Below are positions 1 through 5,349 of a stretch of 5,349 bases of DNA, one piece after another. The first letter of the stretch is position 1; every line of letters begins with the position of its first letter. The stretch comes from Candidatus Nanopelagicales bacterium (lineage in GTDB: Bacteria; Actinomycetota; Actinomycetes; S36-B12; UBA5976): positions 1 through 5,349 of the forward strand of contig JAURLB010000054.1 in NCBI GenBank assembly GCA_030831445.1. The letters are read 5' to 3'. The notes below the pieces were generated by a model that worked only from the letters and a program-made list of their open reading frames with translations, was not told the origin of the DNA and searched no databases. A program made the position numbers and the translations under genes.

Positions 1-1
1 G

Positions 2-2122
2 CATTGGGCTGTTGCATACTTGGTTCAGGCAGGCGCTATCGAGCGACCAGCCCGCGGTGTAATTCGGTTGACTGGATTTGGGCAGGAATTGCTCAACGGT
101 CCGATTGAGAATCTTTCTAAGGAAGTGTTGGACGAATCTGCAGGGATTAAGGCTTGGGCAAAGCGAACTAAAGAGAAAAAGCAGATTAAACGTGCGACCA
201 GTCAGACCGGATTCGGCTCTAGCTCTGAAGATGATCCAGATGGAAGTGAGTTTGATGACGACTCAATTAATGATGATGACTTAGACACCACGCCAGAACT
301 TAAAGCCCCAGTTGTCCGGCCATCACTTAGTGAGATTTACACAGTTACGCCCCAATCAATTGAAACAATTCTCAGTTGGGTCAAATCGAAAGAAATTGCA
401 ATTCCTGAAATTCAACGACCATTTGTGTGGGAACGAACTGACGTCCGAGATCTTCTTGACTCTCTGTATTCAGGATTTCCAGTCGGCTATCTAATTACGT
501 GGAAAAACCCGACGGTTCGACTCAAATCCGGCGGACTGTCAAGTGGTCGAAAGATTCTTATCGATGGGCAGCAGAGAGTAACTGCCCTGATGACGTCGCT
601 CCTCGGTGAAAAAGTTCTCAATGATGACTATGAAGACCTGAGAATGATCATCTCATTTAATCCACTTACGGAAGAAATAGAAGTAGCTAACGCCGCACTA
701 AAGAACAATCATTTGTGGGTGTATGACGTCGCAGATGTGTTTACTTCTACGAAGTCGATTTATACGATGGTAAAGGATTATTGCGAGCGTAATAACTGCA
801 CGAATGAGCAGGAAGAGCAGGTCGCTCGAGCCTTTGGGCGCCTTGAAAAAATCAAGTACAACCAAATAGGCATTATTGAGCTCGATCAATCGCTAGAAGT
901 TGAATGGGTCCAAGAGATTTTTAAGCGAGTGAACTCACAAGGCAAAAAGCTCTCACAAGCTGACTTTGCAATGTCAAAAATCGCCGTTAACGAAAAGTTC
1001 GGCGGAAATATTCTTCGTAAGGCCATTGACTATTTCTGCCACTTTTCCCGTGCACCAGAGAAGCTTGATGACATTTTTGATCGAGACAAGGAGTTCTCGG
1101 GTACCTCCTATGCAAGTGGAATGCGCTGGTTAAAGAATTTTTCGAGCGATATCTACGACCCTTCCTACACCGACATGCTGCGAGTCGCAGCTATGAGCGA
1201 ATTAGGGCGAGGAAAGCTCTCAGATGTAGTTGCACTTCTTTCCGGTCGTAATTTTGAAACCAAGGAGTACGAGGAAGCCGTAGAGGAAGAATCGTTTGCT
1301 CGATTGGCCGAGGGTGTTCAGCGGTTTATCAATGAAACGCAATTCACAAAATTTGTACAGATCATTCGTTCAGCTGGATTTATTTCAAGTGATTTACTTT
1401 CTTCGCAAGGTGCCTTGAATTTCGCTTACATTCTCTATTTGCGATGCAAGCGAGAGGGCTTAGATCCTGCGGATATCGAACAGCTTGTAAGAAAGTGGTT
1501 TGTATTCTCACTATTGACATCGAGATATTCGGGCTCATTTGAGTCTCAGTACGATCAAGATTTCCGTCAAATGTTGTCTGCCGGTACGCAGCAAATGATT
1601 AAGACTGTGATCGATTCCAGGTCTGGAGATGGATTCTGGGAAGGGCTCCTGCCTCAAGTAATGGATACATCAGCTGCACGAAGTCCATATTGGAATGTGT
1701 TCCGTGCCTCCCAGATATTTATGAAGTCCAAAGGATTCCTTTCAACAGAGATTTCGACACAAGATCTAGTTGATCTAAAGGGTGATGTGCATCACATTTA
1801 TCCAAAGGGTTATTTAAAAGCAAAGGGATACAAGCCAGGGCAGTACAACCAAATTGCCAACTTGGTTCAAATGCAAACTGAAATTAATATCCGTATCGGA
1901 GCAAAATCTCCGAATCAGTATTTCGCCACGCTTGTTTCACAAGTTTCCGGCGGTAACCAGGAATACGGTGGAATACGAAGTCGTGAGAGGTTGATTGAAA
2001 ATTTGAAAGAGCACGCTTTGCCTCTCGACCTTCTAGAAAGTGAAATTCCATACGAAGATTTCTTGATCCTTCGACGAAAACTAATGGCCGCAAAGATTCG
2101 TGAATATTTCGAAAAGTTGTAG
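2..2122 (+). CDS. Mrr_N-DUF262-HNH (GmrSD-like) type IV restriction protein, 5'-truncated
   Basis: The 5' end lies outside the window. The frame is already open at base 2, and its first residues (HWAVAYLVQAGAIERP, then RGVIRLT) match the last helix and wing of the Mrr N-terminal winged helix. The first possible start, TTG at 20, falls inside that helix and is not believable. Numbering residues from that TTG: winged-helix end 1-26; basic stretch 44-58; acidic linker about 70-93; DUF262 (GmrS/ParB-like NTPase fold) about 105-330 with IPEIQRPFVW (128-137), the signature DGQQR (182-186) and FKRVNSQGKKLS (301-312); a helical middle; and an HNH/DUF1524-like nuclease about 575-640 with HHIYP (591-595), N614 and N623. 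By analogy with GmrSD and SspE it should use NTP hydrolysis to control cleavage of modified or foreign DNA. The target is unknown. It sits 104 bp before hsdM in the same direction. Domain calls are firm for DUF262 and HHIYP, less so for Mrr_N because only its end is visible. Confidence 0.88.
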   Translation, partial: HWAVAYLVQAGAIERPARGVIRLTGFGQELLNGPIENLSKEVLDESAGIKAWAKRTKEKKQIKRATSQTGFGSSSEDDPDGSEFDDDSINDDDLDTTPELKAPVVRPSLSEIYTVTPQSIETILSWVKSKEIAIPEIQRPFVWERTDVRDLLDSLYSGFPVGYLITWKNPTVRLKSGGLSSGRKILIDGQQRVTALMTSLLGEKVLNDDYEDLRMIISFNPLTEEIEVANAALKNNHLWVYDVADVFTSTKSIYTMVKDYCERNNCTNEQEEQVARAFGRLEKIKYNQIGIIELDQSLEVEWVQEIFKRVNSQGKKLSQADFAMSKIAVNEKFGGNILRKAIDYFCHFSRAPEKLDDIFDRDKEFSGTSYASGMRWLKNFSSDIYDPSYTDMLRVAAMSELGRGKLSDVVALLSGRNFETKEYEEAVEEESFARLAEGVQRFINETQFTKFVQIIRSAGFISSDLLSSQGALNFAYILYLRCKREGLDPADIEQLVRKWFVFSLLTSRYSGSFESQYDQDFRQMLSAGTQQMIKTVIDSRSGDGFWEGLLPQVMDTSAARSPYWNVFRASQIFMKSKGFLSTEISTQDLVDLKGDVHHIYPKGYLKAKGYKPGQYNQIANLVQMQTEINIRIGAKSPNQYFATLVSQVSGGNQEYGGIRSRERLIENLKEHALPLDLLESEIPYEDFLILRRKLMAAKIREYFEKL

Positions 2123-2226
2123 CTGGAAGGCGGGCATAAGTTAAGGGCAACAGAGGTGCAGGCGACCCGCTGATTTCCCGCAGCGTAGGCTTGTTCTTCT
2201 AAGAAGTCGGGAAAGAGTGTTCTGAT
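2123..2226 (+). other. Intergenic leader between the DUF262 gene and hsdM
   Basis: This is the only true gap in the window. There is no hairpin followed by a T-run, so I see no intrinsic terminator after the DUF262 gene. I also see no convincing -35/-10 pair, so hsdM may be read through from upstream or have a promoter I cannot recognise. The hsdM frame is closed by a TAA at 2200-2202 with no start codon between it and 2227, so no coding extends into the gap from hsdM. The 3' half holds complementary segments described in the next entry. Confidence 0.6.
2168..2214 (+). promoter_or_regulatory. Possible H-type pseudoknot over the hsdM ribosome-binding region
   Basis: Stem 1 is CGCTG (2168-2172) with CAGCG (2181-2185). 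Its 8-base loop contains TTTCCCG (2174-2180), which is perfectly complementary to CGGGAAA (2208-2214). That leaves one base (2173) to cross the 7-bp stem 2, no base between the stems, and a 22-base third loop containing a small TTCTT/AAGAA inverted repeat (2194-2205). This is allowed H-type pseudoknot geometry. The 3' strand of stem 2 overlaps the only purine-rich segment before the hsdM ATG (GGGAAAGAG, 2209-2217, 9 bases upstream), so folding could lower HsdM translation. The complementarity is seen directly; folding and function are inferred, and such short stems can arise by chance. Confidence 0.3.
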
Positions 2227-3735
2227 ATGGCCACAAAAAAGACCACAGCAAAGAAAGTCGCAAAGCCGGAAGCACCAGTGTTTCAGCAGGTATTCAAGAC
2301 TGTTGACGACCTTCTCCGCAAAGACGCTGGCTGTACATCTGAACTTGACTACACAGAGCAGTCATCATGGCTGTTGTTCCTCAAATACCTCGATGCTCTA
2401 GAGCAAGACCGAGAGCAGGAAGCCAAACTTGTAAACAAGAAATACGAATACATCCTCGACAAGAAATATCGTTGGAGCACATGGGCGGCACCACGCAACG
2501 CTGAAGGCGCTATTGACTACAACACAGCACTCACAGGCGAAGACCTCATCGAGTTCGTCAACGGCAAACTCTTCCCATACCTCAAAGGCTTCAAACAACG
2601 GGCTGCCAGCACCAACACCATCGAATACAAAATCGGTGAAATCTTTGACGAAGTGCGCAACCGTATGTCCAGTGGCTACAACCTTCGCGACATCATCGAC
2701 CAACTTGATCGCCTGCAGTTTGGCTCACAAAACCAGAAACACGAACTCTCCGACTTGTACGAAGTCAAAATCAAAAACATGGGTAATGCGGGCCGCAACG
2801 GTGGCGAGTACTACACACCTCGCCCACTCATTAGAGCCATCATCAACGTTATTGATCCCAAAGTTGGCGACACCGTGTATGACGGAGCAGTGGGATCAGC
2901 AGGATTCCTTTGCGAAGCCTTCGAATACATGTCCAAACAAGACGGCATGACAACGAGCAGGATGAAGACACTGCAAGAAAAGACTTTCTACGGCAAAGAA
3001 AAGAAGTCGCTTGCATACGTCATTGCGGTCATGAACATGATCCTTCACGGAATAGACGCACCAAACATTGTTCACTCAAACACACTCGGTGAGAACATCA
3101 GTCTCATTCAGGAAAAAGATCGGTACGACACTGTTCTTGCGAATCCTCCATTCGGTGGTCAGGAACGTGCCGAGGTGCAGCAGAACTTTCCCATTAAAAC
3201 AGGTGAAACCGCCTACCTGTTCTTGCAGCATTTCATCAAGATTCTAAAAGCTCAGGGTCGCGGCGGTGTAGTAATCAAAAACACCACACTCTCCAATGTC
3301 GATAACGCTTCAGTTGCCCTACGTCGACACTTATTGGAAACCTGCAACTTGCACACAATTTTGGATCTCCCTGCGGGGGCATTTCAGGGCGCTGGTGTGC
3401 GCACTGTTGTGCTGTTTTTTGATAAAGGTACTTCAACCAAGAAAATTTGGTACTACCAACTCAATGTTGGACGCAGTATGGGCAAAAGGGACCCCCTCAA
3501 TGACTCTGACCTGGCCGATTTCATCAAGTTGCAGAAAACTAGGGAAACCTCAGCCAACTCGTGGTTAATTGATATCGCCGATGTTGATACAACTACCTAT
3601 GATCTGACCGTACGCAACCCTAACTCTCCTGGACCCGTTGAACTCGGAACGCCAAATGACATCCTCGAAGAAATCAGGATTCTCGATGCGCGGGCAGCAA
3701 CATTAATAACCGAACTTTCAAAGATGCTGAAATGA
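2227..3735 (+). CDS. hsdM: Type I restriction-modification DNA methyltransferase subunit HsdM
   Basis: This is the adenine-N6 methyltransferase subunit; two HsdM with one HsdS make the modification enzyme. The 502 residues are a normal full length. A lysine/alanine-rich tail (1-13) precedes the HsdM N-terminal helical domain (about 17-170, with ELDYTEQSSWLLFLKYLD at 39-56). The N6_Mtase Rossmann domain follows: GRNGGEYYTPRPL (189-201), AdoMet motif I as DGAVGSAGFL (219-228), catalytic motif IV NPPF (306-309), and LPAGAF plus VRTVVLFF (381-398). The C-terminal helix (about 476-502) should contact HsdS. Motif I lacks the common proline and one glycine of DPACGSGGFL, but I recall such DG-x-x-GSAGFL forms from intact HsdM proteins, so I expect activity. 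The ATG at 2227 is the only start after an in-frame TAA at 2200. Its ribosome-binding sequence is weak. The stop overlaps the hsdS start as ATGA. Codons in much of the gene favour C endings, unlike hsdS and hsdR. Confidence 0.97.
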   Translation: MATKKTTAKKVAKPEAPVFQQVFKTVDDLLRKDAGCTSELDYTEQSSWLLFLKYLDALEQDREQEAKLVNKKYEYILDKKYRWSTWAAPRNAEGAIDYNTALTGEDLIEFVNGKLFPYLKGFKQRAASTNTIEYKIGEIFDEVRNRMSSGYNLRDIIDQLDRLQFGSQNQKHELSDLYEVKIKNMGNAGRNGGEYYTPRPLIRAIINVIDPKVGDTVYDGAVGSAGFLCEAFEYMSKQDGMTTSRMKTLQEKTFYGKEKKSLAYVIAVMNMILHGIDAPNIVHSNTLGENISLIQEKDRYDTVLANPPFGGQERAEVQQNFPIKTGETAYLFLQHFIKILKAQGRGGVVIKNTTLSNVDNASVALRRHLLETCNLHTILDLPAGAFQGAGVRTVVLFFDKGTSTKKIWYYQLNVGRSMGKRDPLNDSDLADFIKLQKTRETSANSWLIDIADVDTTTYDLTVRNPNSPGPVELGTPNDILEEIRILDARAATLITELSKMLK

Positions 3736-4859
3736 CCGATTGGCCAGTTAAAACCCTTGGCGAAGTGTGTGAGGTTGCGCGTGGTACTTCAATTACGCGT
3801 AAAGAAACCAGCGAAGGAAAGATTCCAGTGGTCGCTGGAGGGATTGATATTGCATATTTTCACTCCGTTCAGAATCGACCAGCAGGCACAATAACTGTCA
3901 GTTCATCTGGTGCGAATGCAGGGTTTGTGAATCGTTGGGAAGTACCAATTTTTGCGTCCGATTGTTCAACGGTTGTTGCACACGAAGGAGGCATGGTTTT
4001 TGGTGACTATGCGTTTCGTTTTTTGCAGTTCAAACAAAGCTTTATAAATGCTGAGTTACGACGTGGGGCAGCACAGCCACATGTTTATGCGAAAGATATT
4101 GCTGCGATTGAGATCCCAGTGCCGCCGTTGGATGAGCAGAAGCGAATTGTTGCGCTACTTGATGCTGCAAATGCGCGAGTCACTGAAGTCACTTCGTGCT
4201 ATGTGCAAGCCCGTAACCACGCAAACAACCTTTTCACCAGCGCATTGAGCTCTGCACTTGAAGGCAACCCCGATTGGCCAGTTAAAACCCTCGGTGATAT
4301 TTCAGAGATTTCGTACGGATACACCGAATCTGCAAAAAGCGAGGATGTTGGCCCGAAGTTTCTGCGAATCACAGACATCAAGGATCGTGGCGTGAACTGG
4401 GACGATGTTCCGTACTGTCCGATTGATGATGTCCAATTGAATCGTCATCGGTTAGGGGATGGAGACATTGTGTTTGCGCGGACTGGGGCAACTACTGGAA
4501 AGAGTTTTCTCGTTGCTAAACCTCCGCTTGCCGTCTGTGCTTCCTACTTAATTCGGTTAAGGACTGATAAGAAAATGGTGTCGCCAGATTTTCTTAATCT
4601 CAATTTCCAGACAAATGCATATTGGACGCAAGTGAACGAAGGGATGTCAGGAGCTGCCCAAGGTGGATTCAATGCCTCAAAACTCGGCGCTCTTGAGATC
4701 CCAGTGCCGCCGTTGGAGGAGCAGAAGAAGATCGTTGCACGACTGGATGAGATGAAGGCGAAGACTTCGGAGATGGTTGCCGCATATGATGCGAAACTGA
4801 CTGCGGCGAAGAATCTGCGTCAGTCGATTCTTGAGGCTGCGTTTGCGGGAGATTTGTAA
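3732..4859 (+). CDS. hsdS: Type I restriction-modification specificity subunit HsdS
   Basis: HsdS is the DNA-recognition subunit: each target-recognition domain (TRD) reads one half of a bipartite site, and the helices between them set the spacer length. The 375 residues form two similar halves. Half one opens with DWPVKTLG (3-10), has TRD1 to about 125, then IEIPVPPLDEQK (126-137) and a conserved helix to about 178. Half two opens with the identical DWPVKTLG (181-188), has TRD2 to about 320, then LEIPVPPLEEQK (321-332) and a second helix ending at NLRQSILEAAFAGDL (361-375), a common HsdS C-terminus. The TRDs are unlike each other: TRD1 has a VSSSGANAGFVNRW segment (56-69), TRD2 has GDIVFARTGATTGK (244-257). 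The bipartite target should therefore be non-palindromic, but its bases cannot be predicted. The start overlaps hsdM by 4 bp with no strong ribosome-binding site, which suggests translational coupling. Confidence 0.97.
   Translation: MTDWPVKTLGEVCEVARGTSITRKETSEGKIPVVAGGIDIAYFHSVQNRPAGTITVSSSGANAGFVNRWEVPIFASDCSTVVAHEGGMVFGDYAFRFLQFKQSFINAELRRGAAQPHVYAKDIAAIEIPVPPLDEQKRIVALLDAANARVTEVTSCYVQARNHANNLFTSALSSALEGNPDWPVKTLGDISEISYGYTESAKSEDVGPKFLRITDIKDRGVNWDDVPYCPIDDVQLNRHRLGDGDIVFARTGATTGKSFLVAKPPLAVCASYLIRLRTDKKMVSPDFLNLNFQTNAYWTQVNEGMSGAAQGGFNASKLGALEIPVPPLEEQKKIVARLDEMKAKTSEMVAAYDAKLTAAKNLRQSILEAAFAGDL
3736..3757 (+). repeat. HsdS N-side direct repeat, copy 1
   Basis: A 22-bp stretch identical to 4270-4291, encoding the DWPVKTL opening of the first HsdS half. 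The identity includes the third codon positions. The two copies lie 534 bp apart (178 codons), so a crossover would delete TRD1 in frame. Confidence 0.9.
4108..4142 (+). repeat. HsdS C-side direct repeat, copy 1
   Basis: A 35-bp stretch matching 4693-4727 at 34 of 35 positions (25 identical, then one T/G difference, then 9 identical). It encodes EIPVPPLDEQK at the end of TRD1. The copies lie 585 bp apart (195 codons), again in frame. Confidence 0.9.
4270..4291 (+). repeat. HsdS N-side direct repeat, copy 2
   Basis: The second copy of the repeat at 3736-3757, opening the second half of HsdS just before TRD2. Confidence 0.9.
4693..4727 (+). repeat. HsdS C-side direct repeat, copy 2
   Basis: The second copy of the repeat at 4108-4142, closing TRD2. 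With 4270-4291 it frames the TRD2 cassette of about 401 bp; the corresponding TRD1 cassette is about 350 bp, so TRD2 is longer by 51 bp (17 residues). Confidence 0.9.
4847..4851 (+). promoter_or_regulatory. Ribosome-binding site for hsdR
   Basis: GGGAG within the last hsdS codons, seven bases before the ATG at 4859. This is the clearest Shine-Dalgarno sequence in the operon and supports that start. HsdR can therefore initiate on its own as well as by coupling through the TAATG junction. Confidence 0.65.
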
Positions 4860-5349
4860 TGGCACGTAATGAAGCAGAGACTCGTGCAGAGTTGATTGAC
4901 CCAGTTCTGGCTTCGGCTGGTTGGGGTCAGGTTGATGGAAGTCGTGTCGCGCGGGAGTATGTGATTGCGCCTGGCCGTATTTTGGGTGCGGGTCGTCCGC
5001 AGCAGCGATTGATTCTTGATTATTTGATGTTGTATCGCAACCGTAAGTTGGCGGTTGTCGAGGCGAAGGCGGAAGACAAGCCTCTGACCGAGGGGCTTGG
5101 TCAAGCAAAGCAGTATGCAGAGAAGTTGGGTGTGCGGTTTGCATATGCAACGAACGGCCTCGGGTTTTATGAGGTTGATATGGAAACTGGTGTCGAAGGA
5201 CCAGTTCCAGCGGTGCCGAGCCCTGAAGTGTTGTGGCAGCGTACGTTTGCAAGCACATCAGTTTTGGAGACAGAACTCACCGATATTCCGTTCGAGTCGA
5301 ACGGTGGTGTGTTTGGTGGTCGCTACTACCAAGACATCGCTGTTGAAAA
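4859..5349 (+). CDS. hsdR: Type I restriction endonuclease subunit HsdR, N-terminal part (cut by window end)
   Basis: HsdR is the motor and nuclease subunit: it joins HsdM and HsdS, translocates DNA using ATP and cuts away from an unmethylated site. Only the first 163 codons are present; the frame is open to the last base, and full HsdR is usually around 750-1,100 residues. The reading begins MARNEAETRAELIDPVLASA. The HSDR_N PD-(D/E)xK nuclease core is visible: D54 in LILDYL, E68 and K70 in VVEAK, then the family QxxxY element (Q82 to Y86 in QAKQYA) and ATNG (97-100). Near the edge, GGRYYQDIAVE (153-163) matches the R-x-Y-Q segment that precedes the Walker A of the helicase motor, which would lie just outside. 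The ATG shares its A with the hsdS stop and has a good ribosome-binding site. Codons favour G and T endings, in contrast to hsdM. Nothing visible is broken. Confidence 0.95.
   Translation, partial: MARNEAETRAELIDPVLASAGWGQVDGSRVAREYVIAPGRILGAGRPQQRLILDYLMLYRNRKLAVVEAKAEDKPLTEGLGQAKQYAEKLGVRFAYATNGLGFYEVDMETGVEGPVPAVPSPEVLWQRTFASTSVLETELTDIPFESNGGVFGGRYYQDIAVE

Noticed and set aside
2117..2142. A sigma-70 promoter before hsdM (TTGTAG with TAAGTT)
   Set aside because: The spacing is only 14 bases and both hexamers are poor matches.
1884..2150. An 88-codon minus-strand open frame at the end of the DUF262 gene
   Set aside because: It lies opposite conserved C-terminal sequence of the restriction protein, and I see no ribosome-binding or domain support.
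2168..2214. An intrinsic terminator after the DUF262 gene
   Set aside because: The inverted repeats are not followed by a run of T; the downstream bases are GAGTGTTCTGAT, leading into the hsdM ATG.
2398..2703. A 101-codon minus-strand open frame inside hsdM
   Set aside because: It is Val/Phe-rich low-complexity antisense of a C-ending-codon gene, with no supported start or context.
2881..2912. HsdM motif I as a possibly dead active site
   Set aside because: The DG-x-x-GSAGFL form departs from DPACGSGGFL, but I recall it as a usual subfamily variant. NPPF and all other motifs are intact, so inactivity is not supported.
2513..2950. A 145-codon plus-strand frame overlapping hsdM
   Set aside because: It is a Thr/Ser/Asn-rich shadow of hsdM in another frame, with no recognisable domain, against clear HsdM motifs in the true frame.
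4677..5258. A 193-codon open frame on the minus strand, opposite the end of hsdS and the start of hsdR
   Set aside because: Its product is rich in Pro, Gln, His and Ser with no domain-like pattern, and it lies wholly opposite two strongly supported genes. The G/T-ending codons of hsdR simply keep this antisense frame free of stops.

Overview
This window is a bacterial restriction/defence island. It holds four genes on the plus strand, and both ends are cut by the window edges. In order they are: (i) the 3' part of a large gene (to 2122) joining a Mrr-type winged-helix end, a DUF262 (GmrS-like) domain and a C-terminal HNH/DUF1524-like nuclease, i.e. a type IV-like (GmrSD-family) restriction protein; (ii) hsdM (2227-3735), (iii) hsdS (3732-4859) and (iv) the first 163 codons of hsdR (from 4859), which together form a type I restriction-modification operon. 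I see no tRNA, rRNA, CRISPR array, insertion sequence or attachment site.

The three hsd genes are tightly coupled. hsdM and hsdS overlap by 4 bp (ATGA), and hsdS and hsdR share one base (TAATG). HsdM with HsdS should form an N6-adenine methyltransferase on a bipartite target; adding HsdR gives the ATP-driven translocating endonuclease. The only true gap is the 104-bp leader in front of hsdM (2123-2226). It can be drawn as an H-type pseudoknot that would pair with the probable hsdM ribosome-binding region. hsdS carries two pairs of near-identical direct repeats that frame its two target-recognition domains as exchangeable cassettes.

The organism cannot be fixed from this sequence. Base composition is intermediate and patchy: three hand-counted 120-base samples gave about 41% GC in the DUF262 gene, 50% in hsdM and 57% in early hsdR, and GC skew reverses sign between hsdM and hsdR. 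That is what a mosaic, horizontally assembled defence locus looks like. A medium-GC actinobacterium or a proteobacterium would both fit, and I would not choose between them.

The type I operon is conventional in sequence. The less ordinary points are the Mrr_N-DUF262-HNH fusion next to it, the possible RNA structure over the hsdM start, the recombinogenic layout of hsdS and the composition mosaic.
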